Origin: Turnera subulata
Taxonomy: Eukaryota > Streptophyta > Magnoliopsida > Malpighiales > Passifloraceae
Length of the DNA stretch: 64,000 nucleotides
Assembly: GCA_028386065.3 (NCBI GenBank)
Contig: JAKUCV010000161.1
Span: 40,116 to 104,115 of the forward strand
Direction: 5' to 3'
Shown: positions 20,691 through 30,962 of the stretch, piece after piece
Numbering within the stretch: position 1 is the stretch's first letter
Layout: each line of letters starts with the position of its first letter
Translations under genes and position numbers: made by a program
The notes under the pieces: model-generated
What the model saw: only the letters and a program-made list of their open reading frames with translations
Databases searched by the model: none
What the model was told of the DNA's origin: nothing

Positions 20691-21836
20691 CACCTCAATC
20701 AGGTCCTTTGTAACAGGCCCGGTAAAAATTTTGGATTTTTACCAGACTGTAAAAGTCTTTTTACTGTGATTTACTGTTGAATTAATCTTGGGTAATTAAT
20801 TCAAGGTAAATCGAGCGTCGTTTTTTGAAACCGAGAGTTTTCCCGCGCTCGTGATTTTTCCGTGGATTTTTCGGACCTAAGTTGGTATTTTTCGGGTCCC
20901 AAAATCCTTAAGGAAATCACACCGGAAAAATAACTAAGGGGGCATCAGTTATTTTCTGGTTCGGTTTGGACACGCCCGCATTATTGAGGCAATAATGCAG
21001 GCGGCGCTCCTGTTTGGCTCGTGAACTAGCCCGTGACCTCCCATTTTCTTTCATTCTTTTCCTGTCTCCTCATTTTTTTTTCCCTGCCTTCTCCTTCTCT
21101 TCCCGAGCAAGCACACACACCGAGCCACCCGTTCCCTTCCTCCTTCTCCTTCTTCTTCTCTTCTTCTTCCCCCGTGCCCGAGGCCACCCACAAACACCAC
21201 CTCACGCTTCCGGCACCACCTGCACCACCCGAGCAGCCGCCACCTCCCGCCGCAGCCGGCAGCCACCGTTGCCCTCCTCTCTTCCTCCTCCTCCTCCCGC
21301 CGTAGCCGAGCTGCTGCCTTCCTTGGACGAAGACGATGACGAGCAACCACCCGCAATCGTCCCTTGCTCTTCCTCTTTCACGCCGCTGCTGCCCGTCGAA
21401 CCCGCCATCCTCGCCGTCTCGATCTGCAGCACCAACGAGTCACACCTCCTGCTGTCGTCGCCCCTACTCTACCGCCACCCGAGTTGCTGCAGCTGCAACA
21501 CCACGACGCCGCCTCCTCTCTTGCCGCTGCCTCACTGATGCCGCGTCCTCCTCCTTTCACCCGCTCGTTCCCGCGCCCTGTCGCTGCTCGTCCGTCCGCA
21601 CCGCCTGCAACACCCGCTAGGTGAGCTTGGGGAAGAAGATGACCCGTCGGGTCATGGTGTGGGTCGGGTTGACCCGGTTTTTTATTGATGGACTAGGGTT
21701 TGTGTGGTTGTGGATTGGGCTGATGGTGATATGGGTTGGGCTGGTGGCTGTGTTGTGGGTTTGCTGCGTGGGCCTGCCTGGGCTCTACGCAGTGGGCTGG
21801 ACAGCACTGTTCACGCCCCAGTCCAAGTTTTAAATA

Positions 21837-21902
<66 letters not shown>
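21837..21902 (+). repeat. (AAT)n microsatellite
   Basis: About 22 consecutive AAT/ATA units lie inside the solo LTR. Confidence 0.95.
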
Positions 21903-22813
21903 GTAATGTAAATTTATAATTATATTTTTTTTGAAAAATTTGGTTAAATATTTTCTGGTATATATACATATATAAATATATATGTGATTAACTTCTAGAA
22001 GTATTATTTTATCATAATTATTTCTTTCAGAAAAGAATATATGTGATATTAATATTTATTCTATCAAATATTACGGAAAATGTATATGGATTATTTAATT
22101 CTGGGAAATATAAATATACGGTAATCTTGAGGAAATAAATAAAGCAATTATTTTGTTATATTACTTTCGAGAAACCAAGGTAATTATAATATGAACTATA
22201 ACCTTTGAAAAATTACTATATAGTAACTACTTTTTAGAAAAAGATACATAAACCACAAAAATATTTTGGAGGTATAAGCATACGTTATATTTTTAGGAAA
22301 AATATGTTATAGAAATTATATTTTTAGAAAGGTATAATTTTTTTAAGTAAATAATTTTGAAAATGTATGTCTTCCTAGGAAAATTATTTTATGATAATCA
22401 TATTTTTTTTGGAAACGATAAATACCTTCATAAAAATATTTTGGAAAGAGATTAAATTAAGGTATTAAATACCGAAGTAATAATCGGATATACGTACGAT
22501 ATATTATTTTCGGAAAAAGGTTTAATAATGGTAAAAGATGATAATAAAGGATATGAACCGGGATGGGTTTAATTTGCAGTATTGGCATCCTAGCATACCG
22601 ATTATGTGCATTTATGTGAGTATATTGTTTTGTTGTGTAGGTTATGATATCGGGCAGTTTCCCGAGGAGCCGGCTTGGGACCGGTCATTGTCTCCGGAGT
22701 CGAGTAATCGGCCAAGATGAGGATGGATTTCCTTCATTATGTGCCTATATTACTCGGTTGTTGTGTTTGTTGATTATTGCATTGTTGGATGTTGCATTTG
22801 TTGTGGTTTGATT

Positions 22814-23218
22814 TGGGATGTTTATCCCATTGTCTTGATTGTTGTCGGGATGTTTATCCCATGTTGGTTTTTGGATGTTTATCCTTGCATCTTTTTGGTT
22901 TAAAGTATAATGAAATTAATAATAAATTGTGATAAGGATGTCGATCCTTGATTTTCGATAGGGATGTCTATCCCGGTATTTTGGTTAGGGATGTTGATCC
23001 CTGTGACTTGGTTTTGATGATAATATAATTGTCAGGAGATAAGTAGTGGTACGACTCGATGGTTTAAGACTGTTTCGTGGTGGTCGTGACCTGGGTTCTT
23101 GTGATAAGCATGTCTATGCTTGGGATGTCTATCCCGTGATTATTTTTGGGATGTCTATCCCGTGATTATTTTTGGGATGTCTATCCCTGGGTTCGTATTT
23201 TTGGGATGTCGATCCTTG
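22814..23218 (+). repeat. Array of 11 small hairpins with covarying stems
   Basis: Units of the form stem-GTYK-stem recur at about 22814, 22848, 22874, 22933, 22961, 22986, 23104, 23120, 23147, 23174 and 23205. The common form is GGGATGTCTATCCC. Variants keep pairing: AAGGATGTCGATCCTT, AAGCATGTCTATGCTT, AGGGATGTTGATCCCT and TGGGATGTTTATCCCA. Three units near 23120-23190 are in close tandem with a GTGATTATTTTT spacer; the others are irregularly spaced. It lies in the part of the LTR that the shorter copy lacks. Its role is unknown. Confidence 0.85.
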
Positions 23219-23812
23219 GGTTCTCTGGATTTGGTCTGGCACCCGGAATATGTTGATAACCAGGTCTGACCCCTAGCTTATCCGTGACGGGGCCGGGAAA
23301 GATAAAATTGGAAATTGGATTTTTATTTGAGTCTTTTTGGTCTTGGACCGGTTTTGGGTCAAGTCTTTTGTATTGGTATATATTTGGCTATTATTACTGT
23401 TTTGACCTTGAGTATTTATAGCGTGTATATTGATTGTCTATCCTTCGTCGGTGAGCACTTCGGACTCACCCCTCACCTGCGGGTTTTCATCCCGTAGGAT
23501 GGATTATTTGTGGTACAGGATTGGTGCATTTCAGACAGGCTGCGGCGTTATCCCTTGGACAGGGCTCGGATCCATAGTTTGCATCAGTGTCGCATACAGT
23601 GTTTTGTGAGTTATTAAGTCTTCCGCTGTGCATTATTTTTACTATTGTTGGGCCATTGGGCCGGTTATGACATTATTGATGTTTTCTTTTGGGCTGTTGA
23701 GCCCGGGTTTCTGTTGTATACACTGTATGCTGGGCTTGGTTTGATTGGGTCGTCACAGTTCCGGCACGTATTTACTGTGTACGGTAAATACGGGTCGGGA
23801 CGTTTCATCCTT

Positions 23813-24285
23813 CCTCAAATAATCTTCCTGTGTATTTTCTGTTCTTGTTCAAAATTCCAGTTTGTGTTACCAAAAAGTTGATCTAGAGGATTTTTCTTTG
23901 GAGTGGAGATGCAGATAAGTCAAAAAAATTTCTTTGTGGCCTGACACAAGATTGCTGGACCAAAATTGATGGAGGGCCTCGGCATTGAAACCCATTTTAT
24001 GTCAAAAATCATAGCTTACTTTTTAAATGGGTGTGGAATTATCTTCTTACCTCTAAGGGTGACACTTCAAGCTTGCTAAGGGTGACACTTCAAGCTTAGT
24101 TTGGCAGAAAATTATGAAGGAAAATTGTGGATTGGATCTCCTAGATTGGGAAAATTGGAAGCTAATGATGTTGTTAAGGCTCTGGATGGAGTGACTTTGC
24201 ATCCTGATAAACGTGATACTTGGATATGGCCTAGCTATGCATAGTTAAAAGATGGCTATTTCACCGTCAAATCTGGTTGTCTTCA
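23813..24285 (+). mobile_element. L1-type LINE ORF2 fragment (zinc-finger tail region)
   Basis: The plus strand encodes SGDADKSKKFLCGLTQDCWTK, NHSLLFKWVWNYLLTSKGD, WQKIMKENCGLDLLDWEN and RDTWIWPSYA then a stop before LKDGYFTVKSG. These are the segments preceding and including the start of the zf-RVT domain of plant LINEs. A short local duplication (AAGGGTGACACTTCAAGCTT twice, 24055-24096) and frameshifts show decay. It is interrupted at 24286 by the palindromic element, and the few bases after that element continue only briefly before the F-box flank begins near 25255. Confidence 0.7.
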
Positions 24286-24294
24286 TATTTAAAT

Positions 24295-25191
24295 CGAGTA
24301 AATGACATATTTAGGGTATGTACTATTTGAAAAGTATCGTTTGGGGGTCTCTACTATTTTTTGTCCCTTTTGCGGGTCTATACTCTTATTTTTCATCCCT
24401 TTTAGTCGAGCAGTCCACGTCATCAGCGGGCCTGCCCGAGACCCTTAAAAAAGAAACGAAAAATAAGAGTACAGACCCGTAAAAGGGACAAGTAATAGTA
24501 CAGACCCCCAAACAATACTTTTGAAATAGTACGGACCCTATATATGCGAAAACTTATGTACTAACCCCTAGGGAAACTACCGTAAAGTCGAAAATGGTCA
24601 TAACTTCATGTCTGGAACTTGTTTTGGTTCAAATTTTTTCTCTCATTGTTATTTTAACATGGTCTAATGGATAGTATCAGTCTCCAGGCTTAGCTCAAAA
24701 TTTGACAAATTAGCATAAAACTCGTGCGGTAAATTCGAAAATGGCCATAACTTCTCGTCCGAAACTCATTTTGGTTCAATTTTTTTTTCTCGTTCTTATG
24801 TTAACATAGTGTAAAGGACAGTATTAGTCTCCACTCTCCTCGAAATTTGAAAAAAAAAATAGAAAACTGATGTACTAACCCCTAAGGAAACGACCGAGAA
24901 CAAGAAAAGGGCCATAATGAGTTATTAGTTCCAGACGAGAAGTTATAGGATCCGTACTATTTCAAAAATATTGTTTGGGAGTCTGTACTATTTCTTGTCC
25001 CTTTTACGGGTCTGTACTCTTATTTTTCGTTCCTTTTAGGGGTCTCGGGCAGCCCCGCTGATGATGTGGACTGCCCGAGATCCCTAAAAGGATCGAAAAA
25101 TAAGAATACAGACCCGTAAAAGGGACAAAAAAAGTACAGACCCCAAACGATACTTTTGAAATAGTACAGACCCTAAATATATCATTTACTC
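24295..25191. mobile_element. Foldback-type TIR element whose ends are themselves palindromes
   Basis: The 9-bp repeat TATTTAAAT flanks it (24286-24294 and 25192-25200), fitting a Mutator-type duplication. The tips GAGTAAATGACATATTTAGGG and the inverse CCCTAAATATATCATTTACTC form the outer inverted repeat. In addition, 24313-24540 is an imperfect palindrome (GGGTCTATACTCTTATTTTT facing AAAAATAAGAGTACAGACCC), and 24955-25175 is another, so four arms alternate in orientation. The centre (24590-24890) has two imperfect direct repeats of about 130 bases. No coding sequence. Confidence 0.8.
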
Positions 25192-25257
25192 TATTTAAAT
25201 ATGTCTTGTTGTTTATAATGTTGTTTAAGAGCGTGTGAATTGTTGCCCACAAATTAG

Positions 25258-25948
25258 ACATGCCTGCACAAAGTCAAGTATAGTCTTTAAAAGAGCTCAG
25301 GACCTAGCAGCCAGCCAATTCACCTCAAACTGTTATTCTTGACAAGAAAGTTTGCAGCAGCCACTCAGTGATTGATTCAATGGTTAAGCAATGGCTAATT
25401 CATTGGTCAGGCAAATCGATTGAAAATGCCACTTGATAACATGTAGAACTGACTGCTGGTCATTATTCTAAATGTTGGAATATAAGTCTTAGGTGAATCG
25501 ACGTCAGAAAGAAAGAGGTCATTTGAGTGGTTTATAAATGGAGTGACCTATGTACCTGTTATTTTAAACTTTTAGGTTACTATGTGGTCTCCTATTTTAG
25601 GAGTATAGATTAGCAGAGCGAATAGTTCAGATAAGAACAAGTGGGGTGGAAACTTACTTCCAACTTTGAAGTAGTTCAACGTAACATCGGGCTATAGGAA
25701 GTGATAACAGTAACTTTCGGGCTTCAAAATAGAAAATAGAAAACAGCAGAGGGTAAAAAAAAAAAAAAAAGAGAATTATCTGGAGGTGAAGTATTATTCT
25801 AAGATGGCAAAATTTGAACCAGGCCATGTATTAGTACAATGTGCCAGCTAGTGAAGGATATCATGAACAGTAGTGTTCTTATAATAAGTAGTTACAGCAG
25901 AAAAACCTGTTATGCATACTTTGAACAAGATAAGCTTATTATGCATTA
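25258..25948. repeat. Downstream flank of F-box copy B, uninterrupted
   Basis: This is homologous to 5741-5819 joined to 15295-16126. Here CACCTCAAACTGTTATTCTTGAC is continuous, which shows the arrangement before the transposon block entered copy A's flank. Confidence 0.85.
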
Positions 25949-28402
25949 TCAACCTTCTCTTTTGCAGGGTAACTGGAGCGTTGCAGAAGTAGAGCCACCA
26001 AGTAGGTAAATCAATACATTCGCAGGGATATGCAAGAAGTCCACCTCAACAGGATTTTCTAACAGTGTCAAGGTCTTTAATCTAGCAAGGGGAGATGGTT
26101 GACGCTCAAGTCTGTCAGGAAGCATAGATAATCCCTGCTCAAAAAGCCAGAATGTAGTACCATGTTGGCAATCAGCAATTATACCTATATACGAAAAGAG
26201 AGCGGTCTCTCTTTACACTCAAAGTGATTTAACTTAATTAACCTTATTGCATTAATTTTTTAACAGCTTTATGCATTATACAATATGCAAAGAATTTGTT
26301 TGAGGCCACCGCCACCCCCTTGGGTTCTTTTATTAATTAAATATGTGCAAGCTCACCGCACATAATTTTTTGCTTTAAATATCTTTTTGCTAGGTGTTTT
26401 GTTATAAACGGTAAATATTATTAGGCTGCCACATTAACATTATAATGCCATCTGTTCCAAGCCAATGTAAGATACGTTTTGTTGAGTGAGTATTTAATTA
26501 TCTTGACTTTGCAAATCATGGCAGTTTCCAACTCTTCCTCTGCCTCTGCATATCCGTTTCCTCTAGCCTCCACATCCTATTATTCACTGCCTTTATATTC
26601 CTTCCCCACTGCCTTCATAATCCTTCCGCACTGCCTTCATAATCTTTCTCCTCCCATAATCTCCTCTATTTCCATAACCTCCTCCTCTGCATCTCCTGCC
26701 TTTATGGATAGTAAATTTTCTGCTTTAATAGGAATCTGGCTCCCTTTGGTGTTTTCATTTATTCCATATGTCAAATTTACTGGTTTAATAGGGATCAATT
26801 TTTGCTAGAAATCTATATTTATTTGGTTATCTCACAGAGATCATCACTCATTTCTTACAGCCTTATTGAGTTATATATGTTGTTCAAACTTCTTGATGGG
26901 TTTATTAAAAAAAATTCTTATGGTGCCTTCTATTTAGAAATTGAATATCATTCAAGCTTCCCATAGTAGTTTTTATTTTATTAAGATAGGGCTTGGATTT
27001 TTTGAGACAATACATGGCTCTCTATTCTTGGTCCATAATTTTCACACTAATATTTTCTTTTTTGTTTCTGCTTTCTTAAATTTGATTTTGAGGGAGCTGT
27101 AACTGATTTTCCCTCGGAAAGAGTTTGAACAAAATTTGGATTGGCTTCCTTCTCTTCCAAAAAAATCATTCTTCATGAGGATATACTAGGCAATCTTGGA
27201 GGCTTTTGATTATTTTCTGTTGTTGATACCGCAGGAAGCGCGGACAACAAACTAGTATATATATATATATGGACAAGAAAACTTCTGCAACTATAAAGTT
27301 AGTACTAATGCAAGATCCCCAGCCTCCGAGATATCCAGAGCGCATTGCCCTGACTAATCCTGATCCAACCCTAGGATCATTAATTATTACTTAGCCACTA
27401 GTCCCAGAAATGCAGATATAATGGAAAAATAACATATATATATATATATATATAGTACTGGAAATTTACCTGAATGGAGGTTGGAGAGAGTGATAGATAT
27501 TTAACCTTACGAAGCCCTTGCAACAATCTGAACAAGCTATTCTGTTTCCTTCTCTCTCTCCTAAGCTTCCTATTACTTAAATTCTGGTTGTTTTCAATCA
27601 GATCAATTCTTTCAGTAGGATGAGCAGCATCAATTACTGCGCACTGTAAAGAAGGGAAATCAACCAAAGGGATGTACTCCATATCGTCTCTGTGATCCAC
27701 CTCAAGCCTAAAATATTCAAGGCCTGGTGCTGATATCTTAAAACTTCTCCGCTTCCACCTGATCGAGGGGCTCTTGTATTCCAGAGACAGCCTGACTAGA
27801 TTTTGTCCTGCCTTTATACCCCTACCATCTGGCCCCCAAACTTTAGGATCCACCAGGCACAGCTCCTTCAAATTGGGACAAGCCCGGGAGAGATCCAAAT
27901 CGAAGAGGTAGCAGCTTTCTAGATGCATACTGGTAACAGCAGGGAAGAGAGAGATGTAGCCCAAACTGCAGCCATTAAGGCGTAGGGTTTTCAAGGAAGG
28001 GCAAGCGCGAACTACTCCCGCAGAGAAAATGTAGCTGCACGCTTTAGCATATGGATAATGTTTACTTCCAACGTCGTGGTTGATATTGAATGTGAGGTTG
28101 TTGACGAAACGAGAGGCGGCAAACTTTATTACCTTGTCATACAGCAAGCTAATACTTCTGTTATATTGTGGGATATGAGAGAAGTGAAAGGTGCCAATCT
28201 TGGGTACATACTGGCTTTCCAGGGCCGACAGGATTTCGAGCATGGCGGATGCAGAGAAGCTCTCGTCGAAGAAGAGATCGCGCGAGTGTGAAGACCACCT
28301 TGTTTTCCATTGACTGGAGATGGCGGAGGTTCGGACAAGGGATTTGGCGTCGTCCAGGAAAGACAGGATGTGTAGCACAATATCATCGGGTAGTCTGTGC
28401 AT
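25949..28402 (-). CDS. F-box/LRR-type protein, copy B, apparently intact
   Basis: Two exons, 28402-27470 and 26134-25949, are joined in phase 0 by a GTAAAT donor and a GAGCAG acceptor, giving 372 aa. The start ATG at 28402 is the only one matching copy A's start. The F-box is at residues about 4-40 (LPDDIVLHILSFLDDAKSLVRTSAIS). LRR-like segments follow (CPSLKTLRLNGCSL near 145, CPNLKELCLVDPK near 185), then ISAPGLEYF and FPSLQCAVIDAAHPTER, and exon 2 ends in PANVLIYLLGGSTSATLQLP. This fits plant F-box/LRR (FBD-type) proteins, which join SKP1 through the F-box and bind a substrate with the repeat part; target unknown. The 1335-bp intron is about 1.05 kb longer than in copies A and C because of inserted DNA (about 26195-27245). 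Confidence 0.85.
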
Positions 28403-28579
28403 GATAACTGTAATCAAATTTTAGGGTTTTTCTCTCAACATCAAATTTTAGGGTAAAAAGACATAGATACTAGGTTTTGAAAACTACTGGGCCGGATATA
28501 TAGATACTAGGTTTTGTTAATGATATTATAATTTGCTAGATGCCAATTACTTAGCGGCCACGGCCTCCAGCTAGGATCC

Positions 28580-28831
28580 ACAGTTAGGTCGTGGAGAGGA
28601 CCTCAGCGCAGATTTTCCATGTTGGCATGTCCCGAATGAAGTTTGTGCTATAGCTGGGTTGTTTGTGAGTCTCGCCAAATTTGTGCTTTGGGGTAGAAAC
28701 GTGAGTTTTCTTCATGGAGCCGGATGGCAAACTTGTGACTGTCACTTGCATGCTCTGCATGCTCCTATTGTATTTTGTACCTTTTATTCATAAATAAAAT
28801 ATCTCGTTTGCATCAAAAAAAAAAAAAAAAA
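28580..28831 (+). mobile_element. Short retroposed insert with poly(A) and 11-bp target duplication
   Basis: AGCTAGGATCC is repeated at 28569-28579 and 28832-28842, and the insert ends in an 18-base A run after AATAAAATATCTCG, a polyadenylation-like tail common at plant LINE 3' ends. The 252-base body has no tRNA-like promoter, so a heavily 5'-truncated LINE is more likely than a SINE. It lies upstream of F-box copy B, and without it the flank resembles that of copy A. Confidence 0.8.
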
Positions 28832-28849
28832 AGCTAGGATCCGTTCATA

Positions 28850-29531
28850 TTTTCTCACGTTTCCTAACTTGGGGCAGTTTAATTTATGTCTTTAAACTTT
28901 AAAGCTTTTGAAAACTACTGGGCCGGAGGATATGAAGCTTAGCCAAAATTAAGAAGAACTAGAACTCAAAACGAACATGTAAAGCAGAAGCAGTATGAAT
29001 GAGCTAGTTTGTATAATTATCCCTCAATAAAGTAACTACACCATTGGAGGCTGTTCACAATGTTGTGGCACGCATTTTCCTGTTACTGATGAAGTGAGGA
29101 AAGCGCCACAAAAATGACATTGCCACGATATCAATTAAGCAGTTTAAGGTTTACAATGCTTGCTTCCATCAGAGCAAGAAGTTTCTTCCATCATTACAAC
29201 TTGGAGACTCAAAACAGTCAAACATTAAATTTTTTTTTTTCATCAAGCGTGATGTAAACAAGTGGATGGTACAATTAGCTACAGAATGGATAGCATGCAA
29301 TAACGCAGTAGTTTACCAAGTCAACAGATAGTTCCTCTAGCGTAAGGTGAAAACAATGAGATCGAATAGAGATAAAATTAGTGTACATTCCAAGATGACC
29401 AAACTTAGAACCTGGCAACTTTTTTTAGTACATTGTGCTGGTCAAAGGATAACATCATTAAGAGTGTTTTCACTAAGTAGTTGTTACTGCAGAAAAAACT
29501 GTGAGGCCTAGTGGAGCAAAAGATAGCATGA
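28850..29531. other. Region between F-box copies B and C
   Basis: The right half (about 29400-29531) is the degenerate downstream flank of copy C, with CCTGGCAA...GTACATTGTGCTGG and GTTACTGCAGAAAAAACTGTG as in the other copies. The rest has no recognised feature. Confidence 0.4.
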
Positions 29532-30258
29532 TTATGAACTTTTTCTTGATAATTGGATCATTGCAGAAGGAGAGGCACCAAGTAGGTAATTCTTTACATT
29601 CGCTGGCATGTCGAGGCAGTCAACTTCAACAGGACTTTGCAGCAGTGTCAAAGATTTCAATCTAGTGAAAGGAGATGGATGATGCTCTAATACTACTTCA
29701 GGTGGAATTGATAATGCCTGCTCAAAAGCCAAATATACACATTTGCAGTAAGATATATATACATGGACTGGCAAACTTCTACAACAATAAATTTAATACT
29801 AGCTAGTACTACAAATCACAGACCTTTCTCAATTCAATAGAAAGAAGATGGATATATATATATATAACAACATTGAATTATTTACCTGAATGAATGGCAG
29901 GGGAGAGAGATAGATATTCAGCATTATGAAGCCTCTGCAACAATTTGAACAAGCTAACGCCAAACTTATTTAGAAACCTTCTCTCAATCCTTAACTTCTT
30001 ACTTAGTCTCTCTTTCTTCCTCAGATCATATCTTACCGTAGGAAAAGAAACATCGATCACTGCGCATTTCAACGAAGGCAAATCATCAACCACAAGGAAC
30101 TCCTCCAGATTTGCAGTGCGATCAACAAAGGTGAGATATTCCACCCCCGGCGTTGATATCTTATCATAAATTTTCCATTGCAATGGCGTCCTCTTGAATT
30201 CCACACACAGCCTAACAAGCCTTGGTCCTGCTTTGAAAGTAGAAGCACTTAGTCCAGT
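29532..30258 (-). pseudogene. F-box/LRR-type gene, copy C, 3' part
   Basis: Exon 2 (29532-29717) encodes ALSIPPEVVLEHHPSPFTRLKSL...SRKSS, matching copies A and B. The exon 1 remainder (29886-30258) encodes FKAGPRLVRLCVEF, ISTPGVEYL and LPSLKCAVIDVSFPT. The exon end has changed so that the splice phase no longer agrees with exon 2 (CATTCATTCAG before GTAAAT where copy B has TCCATTCAG). A complete copia element is inserted at 30259; the gene continues at 35670. Confidence 0.85.
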
Positions 30259-30259
30259 A

Positions 30260-30891
30260 TGTTGGAATAGTGTTGCTTTTCTTGAATCCCACATCGTGGA
30301 GTTTGAGCTTGGGGGGGTTTTGTTTTGCTATAAATAGAACTCCCCCTTGCCTTAGTAAATCATCTCAAAAATTAGAGTATAATTATATCCTAACAATTGT
30401 ACTAAATACTCTTCTTCTTTTAGTAAAAAGAGCAGGCCTTTTTCTAGTGGTGCTCCGGAGACGTAGGCAAAATTGGTCGAACTCCGTTATCAATTTTTGA
30501 GCGTGTTCTTTCTTTATTATTTCGCCTTTAATTTCCGCATTTGTTTATTTGTTTAGTATTCAACATTGGCCGGCTAAGCCGCCTTATCTCTTTGTTGGCC
30601 GGCTAAGCCGCTTTATTTCTTTCTTGGCTGGCAAAGCCGCCTTGTTCTATTTGTTGGCCGGCTGCCGCCTTTGTCGGGTATAGGTTGTGAATTATAACAC
30701 TGTGCAAGTGAGTCCTATCTAGGAGGCTAGGTTTTAAGTGAACCACTGTTCCTTCAGTCTTTCCTGGGGATTTATCTTGGAATGATAATTCTGTCTAAGG
30801 AGATAGGCTAGGCCATCTTTCGTGGGAATTATCGAATCAGTTCAATTCACTAGTTTGTTGTAGTGGGGAATTTATCCGAGTTTCCCCAACA
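30260..30891 (+). mobile_element. 5' LTR of copia element (632 bp)
   Basis: Termini are TGTTGGAATAG and TTCCCCAACA. A TATA box (GCTATAAATAGAAC) lies at about 30328. Four copies of a GGCCGGCTAAGCCGCC-like motif lie at about 30570-30670. Compared with the 3' LTR it is very similar but carries 57 extra bases (about 30771-30827) that the 3' LTR has lost. Confidence 0.97.
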
Positions 30892-30893
30892 AG

Positions 30894-30906
30894 TGGTAGC
30901 GGAGCC
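30894..30906 (+). other. Primer-binding site of copia element
   Basis: TGGTAGCGGAGCC starts two bases after the 5' LTR end, resembling the initiator-Met tRNA primer site TGGTATCAGAGC of plant copia elements. Confidence 0.7.
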
Positions 30907-30962
30907 AAAGGTTCGTCCTTTGGGCTATTTGAAATTGTTGAATACTATCTTTTGATTTTGTA

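Larger units (their letters stand above)
20709..23807 (+). mobile_element. Solo LTR, 3.1 kb, Ty3/gypsy-type, with 5-bp target duplication
   Basis: It begins TGTAACAGGCCCGG and ends GGGACGTTTCA, and TCCTT is repeated on both sides (20704-20708 and 23808-23812). There is no internal element sequence, so it is a solo LTR left by recombination. It is homologous, in opposite orientation, to the 1.1 kb solo LTR at 42497-43589 over its first 300 and last 400 bases; the central 2 kb are absent from that copy. The centre contains a GC-rich stretch (21010-21830), an (AAT)n microsatellite, an AT-rich region (21900-22560) and an array of small hairpins. A GGTGAGCACTTCGGACTCACCC block near 23450 is itself a good stem-loop. 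Open frames in the GC-rich stretch are low-complexity Pro/Ser-rich and not supported. Confidence 0.9.

Noticed and set aside
21014..21538. 174-codon Pro/Ser-rich frame on the plus strand
   Set aside because: It lies inside a solo LTR bounded by target duplications; several overlapping frames on both strands are equally open because of GC-rich low complexity.
22814..23218. CRISPR-like array
   Set aside because: Units are 14-16 bases, vary in sequence, have irregular spacing, and lie in a plant LTR; they are hairpins, not direct repeats with spacers.
26479..26808. 109-codon Ser/Ile-rich frame
   Set aside because: It lies in the inserted part of the F-box copy B intron, is low complexity and shows no family motif.
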